A DNA stretch of 62,477 bases from Opitutaceae bacterium (GCA_016711225.1 JADJTK010000033.1:1-62477); one strand, 5' to 3'; shown: positions 20,148-31,223, counted from the stretch's first letter. Translations and numbers: made by a program. The notes: generated by a model not told the origin, from the letters alone.

Positions 20148-20591
20148 CTAAGACTGCATCGTTGCCCCCTTGGGCACCAGCTTTCGGCGCCTCACGCGCA
20201 GCGGCGTTTCCAACACCCTACGATACCCGCCCCAGTTCAGATAGAGCGTGGTCGCGAGCGCGGCCCCCGCGGTATCGGCGATCCAGTCGGCGAACTCGAC
20301 CGAACGTCCCGGGGTGAAACTCTGGTGCCACTCGTCGGTGATGCCGAAAACGGAGACTGCCAAAACGGCGATCCATCCCCGCCAGCCCGGGCGCCCCCAC
20401 ACCCGATCAACCCGCAGCACCAGCGTCGCGAGCAATCCGAACAGGGAAAAGTGTGCGATCTTGTCGAGACCGATGAAAGAGCCAGGAATCCGGGGCGGAG
20501 TATTGCCCGAGGCGAGAACCAGCGTGCCGGCGAGGGCGACAGCCCAGAGCCATTTTAGAGAGACGGAGAAGCTGGAACGCGAGTCGGCCAT
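20148..20591 (-). CDS. VanZ-family membrane protein
   Basis: A 147-residue VanZ-like protein with about four membrane segments (WLWAVALAGTLVLASG, KIAHFSLFGLLATLVL, WIAVLAVSVFGITDE, ADTAGAALATTLYL). The signature DKIAHFSLFG and ITDEWHQSFTPGRSVEFADW with conserved His, Asp, Glu and Arg are typical of VanZ/TeaZ proteins of unknown activity. Start ATG 20591. The upstream open frame to 20762 overlaps tRNA-Pro and is not coding. Confidence 0.9.
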   Translation of the reverse strand: MADSRSSFSVSLKWLWAVALAGTLVLASGNTPPRIPGSFIGLDKIAHFSLFGLLATLVLRVDRVWGRPGWRGWIAVLAVSVFGITDEWHQSFTPGRSVEFADWIADTAGAALATTLYLNWGGYRRVLETPLRVRRRKLVPKGATMQS

Positions 20592-20718
20592 TGGGCGAGC
20601 TCGCCGGTTGATCCGGCGGCCGGCAAACGTTTTCCCGGCAAATCCTGAGTGGCGATTGAATCGCCTGCATCGAGCCCGATCCCGCCGTTGCGGCGATCGT
20701 TCAACTCGCGTTCCAAAT

Positions 20719-20795
<77 letters not shown>

Positions 20796-20943
20796 ACCTT
20801 GGAAAGGTGCAGAGGCAACGGGTCGCGCCCGCACGTGGCAAGTCCTTTCTCCACGACTTCTCACATCCGGTGCACTTTCTCCTGCATGCGGAGAATCCGA
20901 TGGACTTCACCAAGGCCATCGCTTTGTTTTCAAATCTCGAAAC

Positions 20944-21030
20944 GCCCGGATGGCGGAATTGGCAGACGCGCTGGACTCAAAATCCTGTTCCCGCAAGGGA
21001 GTGTGGGTTCGACCCCCACTCTGGGCACCA
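20944..21030 (+). tRNA. tRNA-Leu(CAA)
   Basis: An 87-nt type II tRNA with acceptor GCCCGGA/TCTGGGC, anticodon loop CTCAAAA (anticodon CAA), a long variable arm TGTTCCCGCAAGGGAGT, T arm GTGGG-TTCGACC-CCCAC and encoded CCA. Confidence 0.93.
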
Positions 21031-21045
21031 TTTCGAGAGTAAGAG

Positions 21046-21091
21046 AAAGCGCCACACAGAGGCCACGCAAAGGCCACTATGTGGCGCTTTT
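21046..21091 (+). terminator. Terminator hairpin after tRNA-Leu
   Basis: AAAGCGCCACA (21046-21056) pairs with TGTGGCGCTTT (21080-21090), followed by TTCATTTGG. The loop contains a smaller GGCC/GGCC stem. It follows the tRNA by 16 bp. Confidence 0.65.
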
Positions 21092-21326
21092 CATTTGGCC
21101 TCATTTGCAGCCATCCCCGCATTGAAACCAGTCTTCGCGCACGGGCCACGCGAGGGATCGCCGGTTGCCAGCCAGTCCCCCCACCCGTCCGCAAAGGCGT
21201 CGCAAGCGGCGCCCCTACGCGGCGACAGAGCCCAACGCCGCCACGAGACCCCGGGGGCCATGCTCTCTGCTTTCTTCACACTGCACTCTTTGTTCTGCCT
21301 TCTTCCTTCTCCGTTCTTCCTTACCC

Positions 21327-24300
21327 TCAGCCCAGCAACCGCGGGCCAAGCAGGAGGAACAGCGCCAGCACCAGGAAGCAGCCCGCGGTGGCGAACTTCA
21401 CCCACGCCGCGCGACGCTTGAGCAGCTTCACCAGAGTCTCGCTGCGCAGTCCCCTGATCGTGAGCACGAAGACCACCACCAGTGGGGCGATGAAGGCGAG
21501 ATTGTAGGCAACCAGGCTCCCCACCGCCCGAGCCTCCCCCTGCTGGATCATGTAGGTGATCGTCGGCAGATACACTTGGCCCGTGCAGGCCAGCTCAAGC
21601 ACCGAGATGGCCACCCCGAGGAAAAACGATACCAGGACGAAGTGCGCCTGCCGCACACCGTGTCGGATCAGCCAGTGGATCCGGTTCTTCAAAAAGTCCG
21701 GCAACTGCAACGTCATCTCCGCCAGCTCGCCGCGCCGGCACCGGAAACCGTCGCGGATGTTCAAGGCCATGATCACCAGCGCAAAGCCGGCCATCGCGTA
21801 GCTCAGCAGCGGCCCCGCCCAGCGCACCTGCGCCACCATCACCGCCACCTTCGCCAGGCCCAGCCCGATGGTGAAGTACGCCAAGAATACACCGGCCACG
21901 TAGGCCAGGCCGATCTGCGCCATCGCCCCCGGCGAACGCCGGCTCACCTGCAGATACGAGAGCAGGAAGATGATGGTCGCAAAGGCGCAGGGATTAACCC
22001 CGTCGAGCAACCCCGCCAGCAGCACCACGCCCAGCCCGGTGGTCTCAAAACGCTTGGTCACCTCCGCGTGCGCCCCGGCGAGATTCTCCGCCGGCACCAC
22101 CAGCCAATCGGCCAGCGGCACGCTTGCCGCCCGCGCCAACATCGGCCCCAGGCGGTCCACCGAGATGTCGTCCTTGATCAGGTAACCGCCTCCGCAGAAC
22201 ACGGCCGGGGCCACCAGGCGCACGCCCACCGGCACGCCGAAGCGTTCGCCCAGCGCCTCGTTGAGCAACACCGACGACGTCTTGTTGATGTCGTATTCGA
22301 CGATCGTGACTGCGGGAAAGACCTCGCGCAGCTGCTCGAGCTTGCGCGCCGTGGCCGCGCACTCCTTGCAGCCCGGCTTGGTGAAGTACACGAGGCGGTA
22401 GTTCTCCGGTCGCACTGCGGCCGAGCCCGGCTCCGGCCGTGCCACCGGCGCCACATAGGACGCCAACGCTCGCACTGGCGCGCGCCCCGTGCGCACCACC
22501 GGAGGTGCATCCGCCGCCTCGTCTTCCGTCAGCCCGAAGTGCCTGCGGATCAGGGTGGCCGCGACCTGCCCACTGTAACTACTCTCCCAGTTCAAATAGG
22601 GCAGGACCACCGCGAACTCGCGGCCCAGGGTCTGGTACTGCTCCACCACATAGGAGGAAAACTTCTCCAACAACTCGCTGTCGCGGGGCATGCGCTCTAA
22701 CGACTTCACCACCTCCCCCAGTTCCACCGGCTGTTGGCGCGCGATGAGGCCGAAGAGCGCCAGAAAACGCACCCGCTCCGAGGAATCCCGGGCCAGCGTG
22801 CGCAACGCCTGCAACGCTCCCTCCGGCAACGGAGCCACCGCGCCACGCGACCCGCCCCGGCTGCTGTAGTTGGCCCATTCCGTCGCCTGGATCCGCTCAT
22901 CGAAGTAATAGGTGAAGCGCCCCCCGTCCGTGCCCGGCGGCAGGCTAAGATACGGCAGCACTTCGCGCACACCATCTGCGGTGTCCGCGGCCACCCGGCC
23001 GGCCTCCGCCAGCAAGCGCGGGAGGTTGTTGCGTCCCAGCGCGTAGAACGCCGCCCGCCGTTGCCAGGGGTTTTCCGCCGTCAGGGACGGCTCCACTACG
23101 CGTTCGCTTTCCGGCGACCACACCTGGGCGAGCAGCATCAGCGCGAGCAGGCGCAACGGCTCGCTCTGGGGCCCCTGCAACCAACGATGCGCCGCGGCGA
23201 GGACCGCCGGGCGCACGGCCTTCTTCTTTCCCGCCGACTGCAGTACCGAGAACACTTCCGGCGCCTGGAGCCGCGCCCCCGCTCGCTCCAACTCCTCCAG
23301 CAGCACGCGCAAGCAAGTCTCGTCGGCCCCATCGTCCATCAGGGAGCGGCTCGCCGCCTCGCGGACTTCGGCCGACGGGTCGGCCAACAAGCCGCGGATG
23401 AGCGGCAGGCCGTCGCGCTGCCGCACACGCTCGATTCCTTGGGCCAGTTCCATGCGGCTCCCCTCCTCGAGCCCGGGCAGCGCCTCCGCACATACCGAGG
23501 CCCCGGCGGTATCGCCCAAGCGGACGAGCAAACGGGCGGCCGCCGATCGCAATTCAGGGTCGCCCGGCAGCCCGAGCAAGCAGCACCTTCGTCTCGACGG
23601 CCGCCACCTCCATGATCGCAAGCAACCGGCGTCGGTCGCCCTGCTGCACCTGTTGGGCCACCGTCGCCTGGCAGGAGGCCTGCGCCAGCCCCTTGGCTGC
23701 CAGCAACCGCAGGCCAGCACAGGCCAGATCGGGATCCGCGTCGGTGGCACATGCGACCACCAACACGGCCACCTTCGCATCCACGCTCTCAACATTGTCC
23801 AGAACCGCCAACTTCACAGAAACTGGTCGCGCCGCGAGCACCTGTAGCATCGTGGCGGGGATCGCTTGGTCGGCCGCCAGCAGCGCCTTCACGATCGGCC
23901 CCTTGAGCGCGTCGTCCCGCGCAAAGATCTCCTCCAGCTTCGGAAGGGCATCGCCCACGCCCAACTTGGCCAGGGTCGCCACTGCGGAGCTGCGCACAAA
24001 CTCGTCGGGGTCGTCGAGCAACGCCACGACCATGGGCGCCAGCGCACGCAGGGTGAGCACCTCCGCCGTCTTGAGCGCGGCGGTACGCACCCGCCACCGC
24101 CGGTCCTTCAAGCATCCGCCGACGGCCTCGCCCACGGTGTCGACCCGTAGCTTGGCGATGCTCTCGAGCGCCACGATGACGAAGTCTTCGTTGGGGTCCT
24201 CCAAATACCGCAGCAGCATCCCAAGTCCCTTCTTGCTGCGCAGATTGCCCAACTGCCGGAGCACCACGTAGACAACGTTGGCATCCGTTTCCTTCTGCAG

Positions 24301-25581
24301 CAGGGCCTCCAGCAAGCCCACGGCTTCCCTCCCGCCAGTGGTCACCAGGGCGTCCACCGCCGTCTCCCGCACCAGCGCGTCCGGATCCCCGAGAAACTCG
24401 GCGATCACCGGCACCGCCTGTTGGCGGGCCACGGCGACATCACGCAGCGCCTTGAGCCGCACATCCATATTCCCAAACACCAGCCGGTGCGCCACGCTCG
24501 ACGGGTCCAGCCCGTTCACCACCGGAAGCTGAAGCGCGTAGCGGAGCTCACGGAGCCGACGCCCGGCTCCGGCCGGCAACCCCGGATGGGCCGCCACAAA
24601 GGCGGCAATGCCCTCCAGGCAAGAATCGGGATCCTTGCGCAGCAGGCGCCGGGCGCGCGCGGCCCGGTCGGGGTCGTCGCCAATCAGGTCCTGCAGCAGG
24701 TCCCCGATCTCCGCCGCCGCGAGCACCCGGAAGAAGGCCGGCTGGCCGGCTCCGTCCGCGTTTGTCGCCGTGCTCCACTGACGCCATTTGCCGAGCGCCT
24801 CCTCGTTGTCCGCCGGCGGGTCGCGCCACGGATTGAAGCCGAAATCGTCGCCCGCCATCTCCTCGAGCACCTCGAGGGCTCCCAGCCGCACGGTCAGCAA
24901 CCCATGCTCCAGCAAGCGCACCAGCGCCACCCGGGGCAACGGCCGCAGTGCAAGGAGCGCCTGCTCGGTCGGAGCCCGGTAACGCTCGTTGCCCAACGCC
25001 ACCACCACCTCCGCCCAGGCCTCGTCGGGCAGCTTGCCCTCGCGCAGCTGCGCCAGCAGGGTCTGGAGACGCTGGTCCTGGGACTGCAGCCGGTTGGCCA
25101 GAATCCCGTCGAGCACACCCACCAGGCGCTCGGCCTGGGTGAAGCCGTCCAGCCGCAGCGATTCCCGGCCCTCGGGATTGAGGAACACCAGCGAAGGGGT
25201 CGCGCGGATGCGGAAACGCGCCGCCGTCTTTTCGTCCTCGAGGATGTTCACCTTCACCAAGACAAAGCCGGCCAGGCGCCGGCGCACCTCGGGCGAGGCG
25301 AGCGTCTCCTCGTCCATGCGGGCGCACCAGTTGCACAACGGCGAATGGAAATAGGCCAGCACCGGCAGGTTCTCCCGGGCGGCCACCCGTTGCGCCGCGC
25401 CCCAATCCGGGGCCCACTTCAGGCCCTCCACCGCCAGCTTGCGGGCGAGCTCGTCGACCATCCCGGCGGCCGGCGGCGCCAACGGTGCCGAGGTGCCGGG
25501 CCGGTGAGCCGGGACCGCCTGCACGGTAGCCAGCCACAGGAAACAACAGCTCAGGGCGAGACTGGAGTGGGAGAGGCGCAT
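21327..25581 (-). CDS. Thioredoxin-HEAT-thioredoxin-CcdA membrane fusion protein; one indel
   Basis: About 1,415 residues when a single frameshift near 23580 is corrected (KVLL in the first frame joins GLPGDPELRSAAARLLVRLG in the second). Order: signal peptide (SSLALSCCFLWLATVQA); thioredoxin-like domain with CNWC in HSPLCNWCARMDEETL; a long array of HEAT-like repeats (GDPDALVRETAVDALV, EDPNEDFVIVALESIA, DDPDEFVRSSAVATLA); a second thioredoxin-like domain with FTKPGCKECAAT; then a CcdA/DsbD-like region of about six membrane segments with DGVNPCAFATIIFLLSYL and LELACTGQVYLP, whose cysteines would carry electrons across the membrane. The layout suggests delivery of reducing power to an exported client. 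It is the last gene of the MoxR/Bat-type operon, starting 3 bp from the DUF4159 gene stop. Confidence 0.85.
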
Positions 25582-25583
25582 TC

Positions 25584-26255
25584 TCAGTAAAGCAGGGCGT
25601 AGACGAGGATGTTCACGTTCACCTCCAGGGCGTTGGTGATCTCACTGCCGCCGCAGCAGCAGCAGCCTTCAGTGTGCGCGGTGTCGTTGAGCCCATGCTT
25701 AGAATACACCAGTACGGTTTTCTCCCCCACGGTAAGCCCCTCGAGCGCAATCTTCTCGTTGGCGCCGTACCCATGGCCCTTGGTCTTCAGCTCCGCCACC
25801 GGGTGCACCGTACGATAGATCGTGTGGTCGGCCGCCAGCGCCCCGAGCGGTTTGTCCTCGAACACGGCCTTAATCTCCCGGCGGAACGCCTTGTCGAATT
25901 CCTGGTTCGAGCAGCCCGCCGACACCAGCAGAAAGCCGCCGCTCTCGAGGTAGCGTTTCAGGTTCTTGCGCTCGTCGGCGGTGAAATGGAAGTCCTTCTC
26001 CCCGGTCAGGACGGTGAACGGATACTTGAAGAGCTCGTCGGAGGCCAGCTTGACGGTCTTGAAGCGGCGCTCGGTCTCGATGGTGGTGTCCTTCTGGACG
26101 GCGCTCAAAAATTCGTCACTGAAGCAGCGCGACGTATGGGTGCCTCCGTAGATCAGGTTGGCGCATTGGATGGCCTCGGCACAGACCTCCGGCAGCGCGC
26201 CAAGCAACGACGCCGCGGCCATAAGCAACTTGATCCAAGTCTTTCGGGTTTTCAT
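25584..26255 (-). CDS. DUF4159-family secreted protein
   Basis: A 223-residue protein with signal peptide MKTRKTWIKLLMAAASLLGA-LPEVCAEA. It has the DUF4159 pattern: QCANLIYGGTHTSRCFSDEF, then a Rossmann-like core FKYPFTVLTGEKDFHFTADE, KRYLESGGFLLVSAGCSNQE and FRREIKAVFEDKPL, ending in EVNVNILVYALLY. Members occur beside MoxR, DUF58 and VWA genes in many PVC bacteria and are thought to sit on the outer face of the inner membrane. A run of four Cys (EGCCCCGGS) near the C-terminus could bind metal or be a client of the adjacent thioredoxin fusion. The start ATG 26255 overlaps the previous stop by ATGA. Confidence 0.85.
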   Translation of the reverse strand: MKTRKTWIKLLMAAASLLGALPEVCAEAIQCANLIYGGTHTSRCFSDEFLSAVQKDTTIETERRFKTVKLASDELFKYPFTVLTGEKDFHFTADERKNLKRYLESGGFLLVSAGCSNQEFDKAFRREIKAVFEDKPLGALAADHTIYRTVHPVAELKTKGHGYGANEKIALEGLTVGEKTVLVYSKHGLNDTAHTEGCCCCGGSEITNALEVNVNILVYALLY

Positions 26256-29020
26256 GGGTTGGCCTCCGGTTGACTGAAATAGCGTTCGAGTGCCTGACGG
26301 TACTTTTCGGGAGCCAGCTCCGCGGCGCGGCCCGGGCCGGTGAAATCGCGCCCGGTCTGGTCGGCGGAACTCTCGGTGCGCCCCGTGCGCACGCCGCTTC
26401 CCTCGCCCGGGCCACCGCTGCCGCGGCCCGCTCCGCCTTTCGCGCCCCCGCCCCGCACAAACTGGCGCCGGGCCGGACCGATCACCGGAGTGTTCATACG
26501 GGTGTGTGCGGACACCGAATAGCCGTCGGCCCCATCGCCCACGCCGCCCCCGGGCGCGTTGCCCGTGCCCTGGCCGCCGCCCTTGCTGTCGCCGCCGCGC
26601 TTGAGCATCGAGGAGAGCATCTGCTCCATTGAGGTGCGCAGCTCGTCGCGCACCTGGAATTTCAGACCACCGCGGCACATCCCGCCAAACGCCGAGTCCG
26701 CGCACTGCGAGAGCAGCTCCTCGAGTCGCTCCTTGGCCAGCCGCGCATCCCGCAGCATGTCCGGGCCGTTCTCGTTCTGCGCCGCCACTACCACCTGCTG
26801 GAGAAGTCCGTCGGCACCACAGCGGGCCAGCTTCGCCGCGAAATCCAAGGCTCCGGCACGCAGCTCGGCCAGGTCTCCGGTCGCCGGCAACGCCTCCGCG
26901 GTCTTCACCAAACTCGCGGCAAACTCGCCCAGCTCCTGCCGGATCTCAGTCTCCCGTTTTCCGAGCTCGCGCAGGCTGCCGCGATCGGAAGCATCCGCCT
27001 CTCGTCGCCCCAGCAGGCGTACCAGATCGCGTTGGCGATTCAGGATCTGGACAAAACGCGCGGCGTGCTCCATCGCGCGCCCTGCCTTCAAGAGCTCTTC
27101 CGTCAGCTCCTGCTCCTGGGCCAGCTGTCGCTCCGCCGGTTCAAGCTCCAGCTTCAGCTTCGCCACCGCTTCGGCCAGAGATGGGCTGTCGGCCTTCAAG
27201 CCCGCCAAGACCTCGCCCTGCCCTTCCAGCCGCTGAGCGATCGCCTCGAGCGCCGTTTTCCAGCCCTCCTCCAGCGCGTAGGCCTGGAACTCGGCGGCGA
27301 GGGAGCGGAACAACTCCCGCGTCTGCCGATTCCGGCTTCGCGCCTGCTCCAGCAAAGCCTCCAGCCGCGCGGGATCCGGCGTCGCCTTCTGCAGCTCCGC
27401 CGCCAAGTCCGCGATCGTCTGCTGGAAGGCCGCGAACTCCGCCTCCACGATGCTGTAACGCGCAGCAAGCTGGTCGAGCGTCTCACCCGAGCGCACAATC
27501 TCCGCGTACTCCTCGTTGGAAATGATCTCGAGTCGCACGATCTCCGAGGCCCCCACGCCCAGGCGCTCGGGGTTGTGGTCCTTCGCCTCCAGGAACAACT
27601 CGATGATCTGTCCCGGCAGCACTCCGATGCGCGCCAGCGACAGATCCTGCTGGAACGAGTACTGGCGCTCCGCCGCCAGCGGGCCCAACGGCAGGCTCCG
27701 GTCCCGGTAGCCGGCGATCGTGCGTACCAGCGACACCCCGCGCAGGGCCAGGTCGTCGGTCGCGTTGCCCTGGATGCGCACCGTCGAGGACGGCGTCGCC
27801 AACGTGTAGGCGGCGGGGCTGCCGATCACCGCCTCCGGCGCACGGTCGGGAATGAGTTTCTGGGTGAGCTGCAATGGCTCGGCCATGGTCGTGCCCTGCA
27901 CGTCCTCCACACGGATCTCCAGCCGCGCGGAGCACTGAAGCTCCCAGTCGAAGGCGACGGTATGCACCCCAGCCTTGCGGGCCACGACCGAGCGCGGTTC
28001 GCCCACCCCGTCCAGCGGCACCAGCGTGAGCACGCCGGTCGACAACGGCCGATTGCTGGTGAGCTGCAGGTGCGCCTTCGAGCCAGCATAGCCCTCGATC
28101 TTTTCCTGGCTCAACACCGTCTCGCTCGCCGCCATCCCGGTGTAGGCCGGCGGCTCCATCGCCAATCTGAGAAGCGCCACCTTCGGTTGCAGCAGGATCC
28201 CGATGGGGCGCCACGGGCTGCGCGCCCGCCCCACCACGAAGCAGAACTCGAGCGCATCCACCACCTTCTCCAGCCGCTGCGAGAACACGGTATCGCCCTG
28301 GCGGAAACAGACTGACTCGTCCGTCTGATCGCTCTTGCGGGTGCGCAGGATCACCGCCTCGTGCACCGGCGCGCCGGCGATGGCCACCGTCAGCTCGACC
28401 GAGCCGCCGTAGAGGACCTGCACCGGATCCGGCGCGACTTGGAACGTGTAGAAGCTAAACGGAGGCCGTTCGCCGTCGGGGTGGAGGAGCCGCGCTAGCG
28501 CGGTCTCCATCGCCCGCGGCGCCCCGAGCAGCAGGCCCAGGCATGGCACTATCACGGCCAGCAGCCAACGGGCCTGCCGCGCACACTCGGGCCAGGGAAA
28601 TGCGCGTTGCCACGGCACCCCGGCCAGCGCCGACGTCCCCGCGTTCAGGCTACGCTCGACGAGGTACCGCCCCCAGTTCGCGCCGGGCGCCGCCCGCTGC
28701 AGCTCGAAGGCGCTCAACACCGGCTGGCGCGGATTGGCGACCAGCCGATCCGCTCGCTCCGCCGCCTCGCGCAACGAAGGAGCGAGGCAGTTAATCGCCT
28801 CCCACAGCACGAAGAACACCATCCCGCCCACCGCCGCGAGGTCGGCGGCCCACAGGCCCGGAGACGAGAGCGCGAGCAGCAGATCCGCCGCCACCGCCGC
28901 GAGTCCGAACAACAGCGCCAGCCGCGCCAGTCGCAACAGCGAGCTAAGCAGCACGCCGACCCGCCAGATCCAAAGCTGGCGCCGCAGCACGCGTAAAAAG
29001 ATGTTCAGTTCGGTGCTCAT
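26252..29020 (-). CDS. DUF4175-like membrane protein with long coiled coil
   Basis: A 922-residue protein. Two to three membrane segments lie near the N-terminus (LLFGLAAVAADLLLAL, AVGGMVFFVLWEAINCLAP) and another near residue 160 (WLLAVIVPCLGLLLG). A beta-rich extracytoplasmic region follows, then roughly residues 500-800 are charged helix with coiled-coil character (LAAELQKATPDPARLEALLE, LKLELEPAERQLAQEQELTE). The C-terminus is Gly-rich with the repeated-looking TRMNTPVIGPARRQFVRGGG. This matches the large DUF4175-type subunit of MoxR/BatA/DUF4159 operons; its role is unknown. It ends overlapping the DUF4159 start by ATGA and begins 8 bp after the VWA gene stop. Confidence 0.75.
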   Translation of the reverse strand: MSTELNIFLRVLRRQLWIWRVGVLLSSLLRLARLALLFGLAAVAADLLLALSSPGLWAADLAAVGGMVFFVLWEAINCLAPSLREAAERADRLVANPRQPVLSAFELQRAAPGANWGRYLVERSLNAGTSALAGVPWQRAFPWPECARQARWLLAVIVPCLGLLLGAPRAMETALARLLHPDGERPPFSFYTFQVAPDPVQVLYGGSVELTVAIAGAPVHEAVILRTRKSDQTDESVCFRQGDTVFSQRLEKVVDALEFCFVVGRARSPWRPIGILLQPKVALLRLAMEPPAYTGMAASETVLSQEKIEGYAGSKAHLQLTSNRPLSTGVLTLVPLDGVGEPRSVVARKAGVHTVAFDWELQCSARLEIRVEDVQGTTMAEPLQLTQKLIPDRAPEAVIGSPAAYTLATPSSTVRIQGNATDDLALRGVSLVRTIAGYRDRSLPLGPLAAERQYSFQQDLSLARIGVLPGQIIELFLEAKDHNPERLGVGASEIVRLEIISNEEYAEIVRSGETLDQLAARYSIVEAEFAAFQQTIADLAAELQKATPDPARLEALLEQARSRNRQTRELFRSLAAEFQAYALEEGWKTALEAIAQRLEGQGEVLAGLKADSPSLAEAVAKLKLELEPAERQLAQEQELTEELLKAGRAMEHAARFVQILNRQRDLVRLLGRREADASDRGSLRELGKRETEIRQELGEFAASLVKTAEALPATGDLAELRAGALDFAAKLARCGADGLLQQVVVAAQNENGPDMLRDARLAKERLEELLSQCADSAFGGMCRGGLKFQVRDELRTSMEQMLSSMLKRGGDSKGGGQGTGNAPGGGVGDGADGYSVSAHTRMNTPVIGPARRQFVRGGGAKGGAGRGSGGPGEGSGVRTGRTESSADQTGRDFTGPGRAAELAPEKYRQALERYFSQPEANP

Positions 29021-29027
29021 CGTGGGG

Positions 29028-31223
29028 CTAGGTCAGACCATGGCGTCTCCGTACCACCCATTCGAGACCGAGCAACGCCACCACCAGCAGCAGCCAGGGC
29101 GCACGATCCCAGCGCGACACCCACCGCGCGTTGTCGAGCGCGAGAGCCTCCGCAGTGGCGGGCGGCGGAGTGAACAGGCCTTGGATCTCCTCCTCGGCGA
29201 CCAGGCGGCCCTGCGTGGCCGCGGCCAGTCGCGCCAGCCAGTCGCGGTCCGGGCTCACGTCATCGGTCTCCGCCGGAGGCGCCTGCACGGCGAGCGTCTC
29301 GTAGACCAGCGGCGCCGCCCCCGTCCCCACCATCGCTTCGAGGCGATGCAGCCCGGGCAACGTTGGCGAGAACACCCCTTCATGTTCGCCGCTCCGGTCC
29401 GGCACGGGGACCAGCGCCACTTCGCCCACCAGCTTCGTCCCCCGCAAGATACGCACCACCGGGGCGCCTCCGGGCTCGGGCAGGCGCGAGGCCATGCGCA
29501 GGCGCACTGGTTGCCCCACCTCCACCTGCGGCTCGCTCAGGTGCAGGGCCCAGTCGTGTCCGGGCAGGAACTCCGCCTGCACCGCCGCCCAGGTGATCAG
29601 ATGCAGCCAAAAGTCCCGATACACAGCCCCCGCGCCCTCGAACTTCGGAAAAAAGTCCCACTGCCACAAGTCCTCGGAATTCACCGTCACGACCTGCCCC
29701 TTGCCGAAACGTTGGGCCACCACCACCGGAACCCGCACGGTGCGGCCGCCCACATCCGCCACGCCCTCGGCGAGCACTCGGGCGAACAGCTTCGGACGCG
29801 TCGTTTGCCAGGCATGCGAGAGCTCCGGCAGCTTCGCCCAGAGCGGGTCGCTGCGGCCGGGCAGCCCGTCGCTGAACAAGCCCGCCTCCTCGCCGGCCTC
29901 GGTCGGCTGCCAGACGAAGCGCTGGTTCCATTCCGGCCCCCACGACACCGGCTCGAGCGCCTCGAGCTCGGGCTGCTCGCCGGCGTAGGGCTTGCCGCGG
30001 GTGAAGACCAGACCGCCGCCGCGCACGCGTAGAAATTCCTTCAATGCACCGATGCTCCCCCGATTCAGGAAATACTCGAAACCCCGCCCGGCCACGATCA
30101 GGTCGTAACGAGCCAACTCCTCCACCGAGTCGGGCAGCTCGCGCCACGCCTGCTCCGCGGAAAGCAGGCTGGCATCCATCTGGCTGAAATAGCGCTCCTG
30201 GCCCAAACGATACACCAACGAGAGGTCCACATGCCGCTGCCCTTGCAGGAGCTGGGCGATGAACTTGCTGTCCCAGTGCGGCGCACCCTCCACGAGCAGC
30301 ACCCTCATCCGTTCGCCCAGCACATAGGCGGCGAACTCCGAGGTGTTGTTACCCGTGCCCTCACCCGCCCAGTCCTCGACGCGCAACCGGTAGGTGTGAT
30401 ACCCTGGCGCGACGGCGGTGATAACAAACGGCACGGAAACCTCCCCTGGCTCGCCGATGGACACCTGCTTCTCCGCCAGCACCTTGCCGTCGCTGTCCAG
30501 CAGCGACACCCGCGGGCGGATGTTCGCAAAGCCCGTGCAGCGCAATCGGGCGTCGATCGTGAAGGTCTGGCCGGCGAACGCGATGTACTGCTGGCGTCGG
30601 GTGCCGATCGCGAGGTCGCTCGTCTTCACCGCTTCGCCCAGCACCACGGGATACACCGGGCTGCGGCCCGCCCGGATCTCCATTGCCACCTCCTCGTACG
30701 CGCGGGGCGGAATCTGGCGACCGTCGGTGAGCAGCACGATGCCGCCCAGCCGCTGACCGGACGAGCGATAGCGCTCCGCCACCTGGCCGAGGGCACCCAC
30801 GATATCCGTCTGTTCCCCACGGCAGGCGTCGGCCGCCAGCTCCGCCGGCGCCGGGACGGGCTGCGCTCCGGCGGCAAAGTTAAAGAAGCGCAGCGTCTGG
30901 CCCTCCGGCGCGCGCAGCCGTTGCGCGATGCGAGTGGCGTGGGTCCAGCGCGTACCGCCCGCGGCATCTGTCGTCGCCATGCTGGCGCTGGAGTCGAGCA
31001 GTACCGCCCACTCACGCCCTTCCTCGCTGCGCGACACCTGCCAGTGCCCGGGGTTGAGCGCGATCACCGCCAGCGCGGCCACGGCCGCCGAGCGTAGCCC
31101 CAACAAAGCCACACGTTGCCCGCCCCTCAGCCGCTGCGCCGAGCGCCAACCGCTCCAGCCGACCAGGCCGGCCACGAGAACGAACACGAGCACAAGCTGC
31201 TCAAGCGGGAGAAGCGGGTTCAT
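29028..31223 (-). CDS. VWA-domain membrane protein, GATase1-like C-terminal region
   Basis: A 731-residue protein with two N-terminal membrane segments (LVLVFVLVAGLVGW, AAVAALAVIAL), a von Willebrand A domain with MIDAS start VLLDSSASMATTDA, and LGGIVLLTDGRQIPPRAYEE. The central region MRVLLVEGAPHWDSKFIAQL, RYDLIVAGRGFEYFL and GGGLVFTRGKPYAGEQ resembles class I glutamine amidotransferase-like folds seen in this family. One C-terminal membrane segment (PWLLLVVALLGLEWVV) follows. ATG 31223 overlaps the stop of the BatA-like gene by ATGA. It is a structural partner of the MoxR ATPase operon. Confidence 0.85.
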   Translation of the reverse strand: MNPLLPLEQLVLVFVLVAGLVGWSGWRSAQRLRGGQRVALLGLRSAAVAALAVIALNPGHWQVSRSEEGREWAVLLDSSASMATTDAAGGTRWTHATRIAQRLRAPEGQTLRFFNFAAGAQPVPAPAELAADACRGEQTDIVGALGQVAERYRSSGQRLGGIVLLTDGRQIPPRAYEEVAMEIRAGRSPVYPVVLGEAVKTSDLAIGTRRQQYIAFAGQTFTIDARLRCTGFANIRPRVSLLDSDGKVLAEKQVSIGEPGEVSVPFVITAVAPGYHTYRLRVEDWAGEGTGNNTSEFAAYVLGERMRVLLVEGAPHWDSKFIAQLLQGQRHVDLSLVYRLGQERYFSQMDASLLSAEQAWRELPDSVEELARYDLIVAGRGFEYFLNRGSIGALKEFLRVRGGGLVFTRGKPYAGEQPELEALEPVSWGPEWNQRFVWQPTEAGEEAGLFSDGLPGRSDPLWAKLPELSHAWQTTRPKLFARVLAEGVADVGGRTVRVPVVVAQRFGKGQVVTVNSEDLWQWDFFPKFEGAGAVYRDFWLHLITWAAVQAEFLPGHDWALHLSEPQVEVGQPVRLRMASRLPEPGGAPVVRILRGTKLVGEVALVPVPDRSGEHEGVFSPTLPGLHRLEAMVGTGAAPLVYETLAVQAPPAETDDVSPDRDWLARLAAATQGRLVAEEEIQGLFTPPPATAEALALDNARWVSRWDRAPWLLLVVALLGLEWVVRRRHGLT

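Noticed and set aside
21165..22700. 511-residue plus-strand reading frame
   Set aside because: Antisense to the CcdA-like region. His/Arg/Gln-rich without family features.
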